A stretch of 64,000 nucleotides of DNA from Cyclospora cayetanensis (taxonomy: Eukaryota; Apicomplexa; Conoidasida; Eucoccidiorida; Eimeriidae): assembly GCF_002999335.1 (NCBI RefSeq), contig NW_020312115.1:1-64000 (forward strand). Reading direction: 5' to 3'. Shown here one piece after another: positions 1-9,819 of the stretch; positions within the stretch are counted from its first letter, which is position 1; each line of letters starts with the position of its first letter. The position numbers and the translations under genes are program-made. The notes below the pieces were generated by a model. That model saw only the letters and a program-made list of their open reading frames with translations, did no database searches and was not told the DNA's origin.

Positions 1-59
1 AAAATGCAGCTTTGGCTACCAGAGGAGATGGAGGGCCCCTCGATTCATAGAGGGCGAAA

Positions 60-130
60 GAGCTTGAGAGAGAATGAGAGAGAGAAAGACAGACAGACAG
101 AGACAGACAGACACAGAGAGAGAGAGACAA
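60..130. repeat. GA/GACA microsatellite in the left flank
   Basis: The first 393 bases hold no gene I can support. Positions about 60-130 are a simple repeat of GA and GACA units. The rest is the downstream flank of the minus-strand gene that ends at 394. Confidence 0.7.
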
Positions 131-393
131 GCGGAGCTGGCAGCGTAGGCGTTCTAAGAAAACGCGGCAAGCGGCAAGAGGCGTAGACGCTCCAAGAGGC
201 TGCCCCTCGAATAAGAGAACTGCGGAGGAGGGGCCTTGCAAAAGGAGACGCATGAGGGAGAAGGTGAGAGTTGAGGCAGCACAGCGCGGTGCATCGGCCA
301 CAAGGGAGCGATGCCCCCTCAGGGAGATATGCCAGCCAGCCCAGCGAAAGGGCAGACGGCGATAAGAGAGGCTAACGGCCTGAGAACGGTTGT

Positions 394-2434
394 CTATTGG
401 AGCCTACAGGAGAATCGATGGGGTGCTGTCTCGTGAAAGCGAACACAGGGCCGCCTCTCTGCTTCCGCGCATGCGAATTCTCCGCTTGGTGCAGCCTCGT
501 CTACGGTGCTACTAGGGAGGCTCTCTCTCCGCGCTGGGGCGGAGGCCTCTCCTGACTTCCGCTGCCGCAGAATCGAGCGATAGTGATTCTTGCTGCAAGT
601 CTGCAGTCGCTCCCTGCCGTCGCGTTCGTCCTCGCTGCCTCGCGCTGAGGAGCACTCCGGCTGCTGGGGAAGGAGGAGGCCTTGTCTCTGCGGTGAGGAT
701 TCAGAAAAATGATCGTCCTGGTGCTCGCTTTGCACGGGAGGTGAGGCATCCGCGATACGAGCGAAAACAATGTCGAGAGCCTCCGCGTCTGCAGCATCGG
801 CTGTGACGTCCCCCGCCTCCCTCTCCTCAGTCTCCTCCATGACAGCCGCCACTACATCGCCAGGCGTGAGGCCTGTTGCTGCCGTTGCCTCTTCCTGCAA
901 CACGTCTACAGCAGCCAGAACTGCGTGCATCTCTACTGCCGTCAGGAGCTTCTGCAGCCTAAGAAGAGACTTGGCACGGTATGAAGAAATGTCCAAGGCA
1001 CTGCGGCTCCCCCGACCCTCCAAAACAGCCAGCCGGGTATCCTCCACACGCGCGCGAAACTGCAGCAAGCACAGCACATACACATAAACATACATACATA
1101 TACATGTACAGATATGTATATATACATATACATACGCGTGCACATACATACAGACATGCATATATGTACATATGTATTTACACATACATACAGGCATATA
1201 TATGTATATATATATACACACACATACACATACATACAGACACATAGATATACATACACATACATACAGACATATGGATATACACATACATATACACATA
1301 CACATACATACACACACATGCACACAGACATACATACACATACATACACACGCGAAGCTATGCTCGCGCCTGGCTTCTTTTTGGTGGCAACTTGACCCCA
1401 GAGGAGCGAAATACCAGCGAGCACCCCAACGAGAGAAAATCGCACACTCTCACAAAAAGAGAGAGACACAAGAGTACCAAAACGTTTCCCCCTCCCTCTC
1501 TCCTCCCCCACCCCTCCGCGTCCATCGGCGCATGCTGCCCGCGCCAGCACTGCAGCAACACGAGCACCGTGAATGTCAGAAATCAACCGCCTACACAGCA
1601 ACGCACCGACGAATTTTCCCACTGCAACTTAAGGTTCGTTGCCCACTGCAACAAGCGTTCGAGCCGCGCGATGGAAAAGGCATCAGCTGACTCGGAGGGG
1701 CAAAGGCCCACTTGCAGCTCTCGCCGCAGGTGCTGCCGCTTTTCTAGCTGCCGCTTCATCTCCGAAGACGGCGTGTTGATGAGGGAATTCAAAGCCACCG
1801 TTAGATCCTTTAAAGAGCTGTCTATTATTTCCACAGCGTCCCCCAAGTCCATCGCCCTTGCCCAGAGCTCCTGCTGATACGCTGAAGAGAAATATGCCGG
1901 AAGCAAGGGAAAAGAGACATGTATACGGCGGCAGCAAAGGAGGAGCCGCACAACAACACCTGCTGCTGCACCCAACGCAGCGCAGCGCCTACAAAAGTGC
2001 TTGAGCCCGTGTATGTACCCTCAAGCAGCAGCAGCAGCAGCAGCTTCACCAGGAACAAACAGCACATGCAACTGACCGACAGGCAAAGGGACAAGTTTGT
2101 GGACGGCGTTGCTAGAAAGGCCGCTTTCGTCTAGGCCCCCAAAATTGAACAAGACTCCCCCGTACTCGATCAGGCTAGATCCACAGACGCGCGGAAGGCA
2201 TTCGCCACCTGCAACGGGAGGGGAACAACGCGGCAGCAAAAACAACAACTGCCGCTTATCAGCAGCAGCAGTAGCAGCAGCACCCGCAATTGCGCGTCTG
2301 CGAGGCTGCAGAAGGCAGTTCGTGAAGAACGAATCTGCAGCGAACTCCCGAGGCGCATGCAAGCGAAGCGTCTCAGTCCCTGACCATGCTGGCACTGCCT
2401 CATCGCGGCGCAAGATAATTTTGGCAGGAGTCAA
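394..2434 (-). CDS. Coiled-coil protein of unknown function, spliced
   Basis: I do not recognise the family. Three exons fit with matching phases: 2050-2208 (possibly extending in the same frame to an ATG at 2434), 1607-1881 and 394-1059. Donors are GTGAAG at 2049 and GTGCGT at 1606; acceptors are TTCAG before 1881 and CTGCAG before 1059. The exon 1607-1881 and the first third of the last exon are charged and heptad-like (for example SSEMKRQLEKRQHLRREL), suggesting long helices. The C-terminal third is acidic, then basic and Ser-rich. A Gly/Phe patch (GGVLFNFGGL) precedes the coiled coil, so a structural role such as a nucleoporin-like or centriolar scaffold is possible, but that is only a guess. 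The second intron contains a long CATA-type microsatellite. The 5' end is uncertain: exon 1 begins either at 2434 or after an acceptor at 2209. Confidence 0.6.
1085..1350. repeat. CATA/CACATA microsatellite inside an intron
   Basis: About 265 bases of imperfect ACAT/CACATA repeats fill most of the intron between 1060 and 1606 of the coiled-coil gene. The artificial frames running through it read as runs of Tyr/Cys/Val or His/Thr/Tyr and are not coding. Confidence 0.85.
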
Positions 2435-2451
2435 AAGAAACCTAGCAGGAA

Positions 2452-3245
2452 ATGCTCACCGAGTCGCAACTTAACCCATGTAAAGGCCGGCCTGGCCCCC
2501 GCTCTGCAACAGCAACAGCAGAAGCAACAGCAGCAGCAGCAAAAGCAGCTATAGACATGTCACAGAGAGCCCAAGCCGCGAGCAGTTCCTCTTATCCCCT
2601 CTTGGCACTTTTGGCAGCAATAATCTCCGCAAAGGCCAGCAGCAAGAGGAGCAGCAGAAGCAACAGCAGCAGCAGCAACAGCAGCTATAGACATGTCACA
2701 GAGAGCCTGAGCCGCGAGCAGTTCCTCTCATCCCCTCTTGGCACTTTAGGCAGCAATAATCACCGCAAACGCCAGCAGCAAGAGGAGCAGCAAAAGCAAC
2801 CGCAGCAGCAGCAACAGCAGCTATAGACATGTCACAGAGAGCCTGAGCCGCGAGCAGTTCCTCTTATCCCCTCTTGGCACTTTAGGCAGCAATAATCATC
2901 GCAAAAGCCAGCAGCAAGAGGAGCAGCAAAAGAAGCAACAGCAGCAGCAGCAACAGCAGCTATAGACATGTCACAGAGAGCCCAAGCCGCGAGCAGTTCC
3001 TCTTATCCCCTCTTGGCACTTTAGGCAGCAATAATCACCGCAAAGGCCAGCAGCAAGAGGAGCAGCAGAAGCAGCAGCAGCAACAGCAGCTATAGACATG
3101 TCACAGAGAGCCTGAGCCGCGAGCAGTTCCTCTTATCCCCTCTTGGCACTTTTGGCAGCAATAATCACCGCAAAGGCCAGCAGCAAGAGGAGCAGCAAAA
3201 GCAGCAACAGCAGCAGCAGCCAAAGCAGCAGCATAGAGGCGAGAC
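2452..3245. repeat. Tandem repeat of about 136 bp, five to six copies
   Basis: A core starting ctatagacatgtcaca recurs at 2549, 2685, 2821, 2960 and 3090, with a decayed start near 3231. The spacings are 136, 136, 139 and 130. Each unit ends in a CAG/AGC triplet tract whose length varies and explains the differences. Because 136 is not a multiple of three, the frame shifts at each unit, so the array is unlikely to encode protein. It lies between the 5' end of the coiled-coil gene and the region starting at 3246. Confidence 0.9.
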
Positions 3246-4926
3246 TTACACTCCTACTTGCGGCGTAGCCGTGTGCTGCCCTGAGACACGAGAGCGTTTT
3301 TCGGAAACAGCTGCTGCTGCTGCAACGCGTAAGGGTAGCGAAGCTCGTCTGCCGCTGCAGTGTCGCCATGGACCCTTTCCAGCAATCAGCAAGTCCGGCC
3401 AGTTCGCCCCTAGCGACTGGGGGCCCCCCGGGGGGCCCCCCCGAGGTGGGCGCCATCCCTCCTCTTCTGCCCCTCCTCCGCTGCTCTTGCCTGAGTCGCT
3501 GCATGTCTGCGCGCCTAGGGAACGGCTCAGGAGCTCTTGAAAGAGGCTCAAATTGCGGTCCTTCTCCTCAGGCTCCCCCTCCCCGCCGTCACGATCCGCA
3601 ATTCCAGAAACTCCAGCAATTCGAGCGGCGGAAGAAGAAGCGGAAGCAGAAGAAGAGACAGCCACCGGAGGCAGCGTGAAGGGCACAGGGGCCCCCATAC
3701 GCAACAGCTCCAAGAGGGAGTGGCGATGCGCATTCAGACCTCCCTGATTGACCAACATGCTCCCTGCGCGACCACACCGCAATTCTGGAAACTCTGCGGC
3801 AAGCTGCAAGACAGCCTCCTAGCGACACACACACAGTCGCAGCAGCTTCTGCTGCAGCGGCTTCTGCTGTAGCTGCTCCCTCAAAGGATGCACTAAGTAA
3901 ACGCCTCAGCGTCTACGCTGCCGCTGCCGCTCCTGCTGCCACTGCTGCTGAGCAACCCCTACGCAATCTCTCCAACTCACCGATTCGGGCTGCATGCAAC
4001 GCAGCGGCAGCAGACCTTAGCGAGTCACGCTTCATGCGCTGATACCGACTGCAACACAAACGTGAGCCTGGACTGCTGTTGTCGCTACTACTACTGCTGC
4101 TGGTGCTGCTGCTACTACTGCCGCTGTCACTACTGCCGCTGCTGCAGTCAATGCTGCTACTGCCGCTGCTGTCACTGCGGATGAAACCATAGTCACCAAC
4201 CGCCTTGACGAGCTCAGAAAAGACATTTTTATTCGCGCTGCCGCTTACACTGCCGCCTGCTGCAGCCGCATCAAGGCTGCTCCCCGCATTCCTGAATAAA
4301 GGCCCCTCGCCGAGTGCAGCGAAAATAAGTCCTCCTGCGTCTTTCTGCTCTGCTGCCTCTTCCCCCTCACGTACCGCAGCTCCTTCCGCATCAACGCGCC
4401 TGCCAGTCCGCCTTGCCTCCGATCTCTTCCTCTCGTAAAAAAGCTTGCCTTCATCGGCAACGGCACATGCATCGGGAGGCGGATGCGAAGCTCCTCCAGC
4501 AGCGATGGAAGGCGCTGGCGGGAGCTGCTGCTTCTGAGGCGGGCAGGCACTCGCCGAGATGCCGCTGAACGACTTAGAAAGACCCCTCTCCAGCGGCTGG
4601 GGTGTCCATACACCTGCTGCAGCAGTTCCTGCAGTCGAAGGGATGGGCAGTTCTGTCTGCTCGAGAGGGGCCTCCTCCGCTGCGTTGCTGCATCCGTTGA
4701 GCCGCAAACCCTCGATCGCTGCTGTCTTTGGTGCCGCCAGAGGAGAAGCAGCACAACAAGCAGCAGCAACAACAATAGTCCGCGCAGGATGGGGTGTACT
4801 TACCGTTGCTGCCACCCCGTGCGCTTCATGCTCTTCCACCCCAGAAGACGAAGCAGCCGAAGCGCCTAAAGCCGCTGCTCTTGCCGCTGCTCTTGCAGGC
4901 TGCCTATGACCAAGCGGCTTCGCCAT
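3246..4926 (-). CDS. Low-complexity Ala/Ser/Glu-rich protein, minus-strand model
   Basis: The two-exon model is 3981-4926 and 3246-3793, giving 497 aa. It uses a consensus GTGAGT donor at 3980 and a CCGCAG acceptor before 3793 (AG before 3784 fits equally well); both keep phase 1. Exon 1 starts MAKPLGHRQ and is Ala-rich, then acidic, ending in a Ser run around residues 230-265 and a short charged helix. Exon 2 has LVNQGGLNAHRHSLLELL and an acidic DRDGGEGEPEEKDRN patch. No domain is recognised. The opposite strand also reads as helix-like, Ala-rich protein in pieces (for example at 4177-4296 and 4440-4560), but those pieces lack usable splice donors, which is why I prefer the minus strand. GC-rich triplet DNA often gives open frames on both strands, so confidence is limited. 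Confidence 0.4.
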
Positions 4927-5029
4927 GTAGCTGCTGCTCCCGAGCCAACCAGCCTTCTTCCTGCTGCTAAATGCTGCTGCTGATGATGATGATGCTGGTG
5001 ATGATGCTGCTGCTGCTGCTGCTTCTCAG

Positions 5030-5829
5030 GCGAGAATCGCCAAGCTGCAGGAAGCCCTTGAGCTGGTCGCCGATACACTTGATGCCGCTGGTAGTAGTGC
5101 CGCCGTGGGGGTGTATCCGGGGAGCCTAACACAATACGGAGAGTGAGAAATTGCGGCTGCTGCACTGCGTGCATGCATGCGCTGCAGTCCGTTTCTTCGC
5201 GGGGAGATGGTGGGAGCTCTGTGGAGGGATAGGAGGCCCCTGCATGAAAGAGGGTCAGCGCACTTGGACGGCTTGCTGGTACACGAGCTGCCGCTGTTGC
5301 CAGAACGTGAGCCAAACCCTAAAACTTGCTACGGCTGCAGCGGCAGCAGGTGCTGCTGCAGCAGCAGCAGCACCTGCTGCTGCTGCTGCTCTCTCGTCCG
5401 CGGAGCAGCAATACTGCACGGTGTTGCTTGAGCCGACGGACGCCGATTTGCGCAGATCGCCGGCTGTGTTGCTGCGAGCGTGCGCGCGCGGGCTGCTGGT
5501 GCTGCTCTCTCTTGCCAAGAGCTCGCCGCTGGTCAGCTGCAGTTTGGGGTGAAGGCTATGCCATCTGCGCAGCAAGCCCCTTAGGCCGCGCTGAGAGTTG
5601 ACAAAGAAACGCAAAAGGACAAATCCGAGGGGCGATTCGCTTTCTCTGCGAAGTTTCCAGGGTGATCCTGCCTCCAGTGGGAGGGAGGGGGGCCCCTGTG
5701 GTCAGAGCGCTACTGCCGGTGCTGCTGCAGGAACGGAGCATGTCGTTGGCGCAGGAGTCGCTGCAGCGGCGAATGCTAGGGCGTAAGACAGCTTCAATGT
5801 ACTTGCACGTCTATTTGATGGGATATTGA
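5030..5829 (+). CDS. 3' part of a helical protein, possibly COG5-like
   Basis: Three phase-compatible exons fit on the plus strand: 5030-5110, 5304-5548 and 5607-5829, ending at TGA 5827. The acceptors are CTTCTCAG and GTTGCCAG; the last intron is only 58 bases. The product is Ala-rich in the middle and otherwise amphipathic helices (ARIAKLQEALELVADTL near the start). The C-terminus, with RGAIRFLCEVSRV followed by APVVRALLPVLLQE, resembles the end of the Golgi tethering subunit COG5. This is recalled, not searched, so it stays tentative. The start is missing; upstream exons would have to overlap the minus-strand model at 3246-4926. A competing minus-strand frame starts at ATG 5614 with an Arg-rich, presequence-like N-terminus (RGLRGLLRRWHS) and covers 5255-5614. 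Only one strand can be right here. Confidence 0.35.
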
Positions 5830-6416
5830 GTCTCCTGGACGCTCCTCATCCTCCCGTTTGCACGGGGGCACATCCTGCTTGGTTTGCCAGGGCCCCCCTC
5901 CTTCCGTGGCAGGTGGTGGTATTGGCGCGCTGCTCTGTTGCTGCGTCCCCTGGTTGTCTTTTTTTGCGTCTTTCCTCCATATTCTTCTTCCCCACGAGTC
6001 GTGGCACGCGCACATGCATCGTCAGCGGCAGCCTTTTGCTCGCGCCAGTTTCTCGGTGGCCTTCTTGTTCCCACACTTAGCCACATCCTGAGGCTGCCCA
6101 TACGCAGCGGCTTCTCTTGTCTTCCCAGCGCCAAGCGCCGCGCTCCCCCTCCTCCCGTTCCTCCCCGTTCCCCCTGCTCCCCCCTACCTCGTGCACCCCA
6201 CCGTAATACGTTGCTGCTGAGGAGGGGCCCTTTGGGGAGGGAAGGCGCGAGGGGGAAGGGAAGAAGCAGCACTCGCTCGCCAACGGGGTCTGTCCAGCGC
6301 CCTTCTCTTCCCCTTTGCTGCCCTCTAGTTCTGCTTCAAAGAACCTCGGGGCCTGCGCGCATGCATGCTACAGCGGCGAGGCGGGAGCGCACAGTCTTTT
6401 GAGCTCTTATCTCGCT
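5830..6416. other. Intergenic, upstream of VPS72
   Basis: No convincing exon is seen. The plus strand is pyrimidine-rich between about 6130 and 6330, as expected of a 5' flank or leader. Several open frames run through, but they overlap on both strands and look like composition effects. Confidence 0.5.
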
Positions 6417-9003
6417 ATGTCGGGCAGCAGCGGCAGGAAGCGTCTCTCTGGCGGCACTGCTTCGTGCGCGTCTTCTGCCGAAGCAGCTACAGAGAACAAC
6501 GTCTCCAGCGCCGGTGCAGAGACTGGTCCAGATTCGAAGCTTTGTCACCACCACCATCACGCCTCACCGGAAGCCGCAGCCTCCAGCGGGGGCGGAGAGA
6601 GCAGCCATGAAGGAAGCAGGCTCCAGGACGACACAGAGGACGAGAGCAGCAGTGAGGAAGACGAGGAGACGGAGTCCGAGGAAGAAGTTGGCATTGCCTT
6701 GCAGCTCCCGAAGAGGACCACTCGTGGGAAGGGCTATAACAGGCTGCTGAGGGAGGATCAGGAGAAAGACAGTGCGTTCTGGGGGCATGATACGTGGGCA
6801 GAGGAGAGTGGAGACGAGGAATATGACGCTGCCGCGGTAGCCGAGGCTGCCGCTGAGGCAGAAGCAGAAGAGGAGGTGGATAGCGACTTCGACGTGCCAG
6901 AAAGCGACAGCAGCGAGAACGAGCAGCAGACGCAGTCCAGCAGCAAGCGGAAGAGGCGCGACTCCGATGAAGAGGAGGCTGGCGGTCCCAGGAAGCATAA
7001 GAAGGGGGCAGCGACATTCTACCAGCTGGCGCTCAAAAGAAAGCTGCAGCAGCAGAAACGCAAGGAACGGTTGCAGCAGCAGAAGCAGAAGCAGCAGCAG
7101 CAGCAAGGCAGCGGCGGGGAGGGGCCCCCCAGAAGAATCACGTCTACCCGCACCAGCACTCGCATGCAGACCGAGTCGGTCGAAACGCAACTGCGTGTGT
7201 GCAGGCAGCAGCAAGCAGCAGCAGCAGCAGCAGCAGCAGCAGGTGGAGGGGGGGGAGCGGCAGGCACAAGCAGCAGGGAGCACCAGCAGCAACCCGAGAT
7301 GTCTCAGGAAGAGCACTTGCTACTGGCAGACAAGACGGAGAAGGAGACTGCAGAGGCTCTGACTGTGCAACAGCAACACAGGGAACTGCGCCAACTCCAC
7401 AAGGAGTGGAAGGGGGCCCCCTACAAGGGCCCCTATGAAATGCTCGTCTCATGGGCCTCCTATTTGCAAGTAGGACCGCCGAACGAGGACGATCAGGATG
7501 CTGCTGCTGCTACAGCTGCAGCAAAGCCTCAAGAGGAAACTACCGGACAAGACGGCATGCGAGCAGAAGAAGCGACAGTGTCAGCAGAAGGAACGGCAGC
7601 GTCAGCAGAAGGAACGACAGTGCCAGCAGAAGAAACGGCAGTGTCAGCAGAAGGAACGGCAGTGTCAGCAGAAGAAACGGCAGTTTCAGCAGCAGCCGAG
7701 GCAGACGAGGAAGAGGACTACGAAAAGGTGTTGCTCATCTTCACAGACGGACGGCTCCCCGCTGTATACGAAGCAGTACCACCAACAGGTTAGCTGGACG
7801 GCAACGAGACATGCAGGAAAAAGCTGCTTCGCGATGCCTTCCGTTCCATGTTCGTGAGTGTATGAAAGTGTGCATGTATGTGTGTTTGTGCATGTATGCA
7901 AGTGCATGTGTAAGTGTTGTGCTTGTATGTGTCTGTTCGTCCTCTGTGTGTTTGTACGTGTCTATTATGCATGTCTTTATATATACATGTATGTATGTAT
8001 ATATTTATATTTACTTATATGTGTGTGTGCACATGCTTTGTGTATATATTTTCATGCGCCGCCAACAGCACCTGCTCTCGATCGTGTGCGCCTTGTCGCG
8101 CTTATCAGGCTTCACTCTCTGCCTTCCATGGCTGCATGTGCTTCTGAATGCTTTCTGTGCTGCACATCTGCTGGTGATGCTGTTCTTTTCAGTGCCTCCT
8201 AAGTCTCGCTGCGCCCTTACAGGCCTGCCCGCCCGCTACTTTGACCCCTTAACGCGCTGCTTCTACTCTTCTGCAGCGGCATTTAAGGCCCTCAGAACCG
8301 CCTTTCACCGCATGCGCGAACGCGAGGTGTATAGACAACTCGTGGACCTTGACGTACGACAGGCGAACATATATACATGCATACATACATACACACACAC
8401 GTGGACACATGCACGTGCACATACACATATACGTATACACACACCCGTCTCTAGATGCGTGGACAGCCCATCACATCTCTGGCCCTCTCTGTTTTGGTCT
8501 GTCCTGTCGCTGCGTGCGTAATGATTGCACTCGAAGTGTCTCCGTTGGCTCCTTCCCTCCTCTTTACAACGACGTGTTCCCTTTTGGCCCCCCTCCCGCA
8601 TCACCTCCACACTAGTCTTTCCGTGAATAGCCAGTGTACTCACTTGGCCTGCACTGCACGACAGCACTGGTGAAGGTGGCTGCTACGAGGCCTTTTTTCA
8701 TTTTTTGAAGTCATCAAGAAAGTGTTCAATTCTCTTTTCTTCCCGCCTACCTACGTACTACCCTTGCTGGCATCTCTCTCGCGAATGGCATCTGAAAGTC
8801 GCAGTTTGTTGTTGTCTTTGCAGCATGCCATTAAGACGCAGGAAGAGAAGATAATCTATCTCCACAAGGCAGCAGCCAGGGCCCCCACCAAAAGCTGGGA
8901 GATGATACAGGTGACGCAGGGGCCCCCGTCTTCCAGTACTCGAGGAGGGGCCCCCTCGGGAGCCCCTTACAAAAAACGAAGAAGAGGAAAAGGTGCGAGT
9001 TAG
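6417..9003 (+). CDS. VPS72: YL1/VPS72 homologue, H2A.Z-loading chromatin factor
   Basis: Exons 6417-7788, 8193-8353 and 8824-9003 join in phase (1, then 0) to give 570 aa. The N-terminal YL1 motif is clear: RTTRGKGYNRLL near residue 100, then AEESGDEEYDA and an acidic VDSDFD stretch near 155. The small YL1-C domain is in exon 2 (CALTGLPARYFDPLTRCFY, residues about 464-485). In other eukaryotes YL1 is the SWR1/SRCAP subunit that binds H2A.Z-H2B dimers, so this product should act in the nucleus. Family-atypical features are a Gln/Ala run near residues 262-277 and a seven-residue tandem repeat near 387-427. ATG 6417 begins MSGSSGRKR; an in-frame ATG at 6315 would add 34 residues, but I prefer the downstream start because the extra part looks like leader. 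Both introns carry TG/CA-type microsatellites. Confidence 0.9.
7575..7697 (+). repeat. 21-bp coding tandem repeat in VPS72
   Basis: About five and a half copies of a 21-base unit (like acagtgtcagcagaaggaac) encode a repeated T-[AT]-V-[SP]-A-E-[GE] heptapeptide. The copies are almost identical at the DNA level, suggesting recent expansion. Confidence 0.85.
7855..8060. repeat. TG/TGTA microsatellite in VPS72 intron 1
   Basis: Imperfect TGTG/TGTA/TATG repeats fill the first VPS72 intron. A second, shorter ACAC/ATAC array lies in intron 2 at about 8375-8445. Confidence 0.8.
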
Positions 9004-9819
9004 GTAGAAGACTTACGACTCTGTTGGCTTCCTGCATGGGAGCCCAAGAGTGTCGTGCGTCTTCCCCATGGTAGGTAAACTCGCAAGGCCCGTGTGTTCG
9101 GGGATGCTCAGTTGTCTACCCGCACACGAAGCAGGTCCAACAATGCATGCGTACTGCTACACGCATGCAGTACACGCCTATAAAGCTCTCTAAGGCACAA
9201 CTCACGACCGCGAAGGACGCGTGCGCGTATCGGGCACAGAAAAGCCCCGTGCGAACCTCTCGGAATCCCCGATGCCGACTTAAAAGGTGTAGATCATGGG
9301 ATTGAGGAATAACGAAGCCGCATGCAGCATTTAATCACGTACTAGAGGCATGAGTGCACACCTCACAGCACTCAACAGGTGCCAGCCACTGCATGCCTGC
9401 ACCAGCTACCACCTCGTCACTCTCCCACCCACCCTTTTCTCAGATTTGAGCCTTTGTGCTGGAGGAAGCAACGACGCGCTGCTGCTGTTGCAGCCGCCGT
9501 CGCCACGACTTGCCGTGTCAGGTGTCGCTGCTGAGTACTTGGAAACTGCTTATGCAGTGCTATGTAAACGTGAATATGCTGCTAATGCCGTGGACGTCCA
9601 ACGTACGCACAAGCTCGTGACACGAAGCACCCGGAAAATACTACCGAATCGCGAGCATGGGGAGAGGGTCAGCACGTTATTTCCATCAACTCCTTTAGAC
9701 TTGGTATATAAACATACACAATGCAGTGCGCCATATGCCACCACTTAGATTTTGGGTGCTGCAATTATGAAGGGGTCGCCGCAGAAGTTGCACCAATCCC
9801 TAAGCAACCAGGAGCCGCA
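9004..9819. other. Intergenic between convergent VPS72 and the SPATR-like gene
   Basis: The two genes run toward each other. I see no exon or repeat of note apart from a few CATGCATGC-like palindromes near 9140-9180. One 132-codon open frame (9350-9748) has no protein-like features. Confidence 0.5.

Noticed and set aside
1114..1395. Tyr/His/Thr-rich open frames over the CATA repeat
   Set aside because: They are translations of a microsatellite lying inside an intron with good splice sites.
2452..2826. Plus-strand open frame across the 136-bp array
   Set aside because: The unit length is not a multiple of three and the frame is lost in the next copies.
4177..4296. Plus-strand helix-like frame (DETIVTNRLDELRK)
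   Set aside because: It ends in a stop with no usable donor before it, and the minus strand has a long spliced frame over the same bases.
4440..4590. Plus-strand frame with HREADAKLLQQRWKALAG
   Set aside because: No donor lies before its stop codon, so it cannot be an internal exon, and no upstream partner was found.
9350..9748. 132-codon plus-strand frame between VPS72 and the SPATR-like gene
   Set aside because: No motif, no splice partners and random-looking composition; the region is a 3'-3' intergenic gap.
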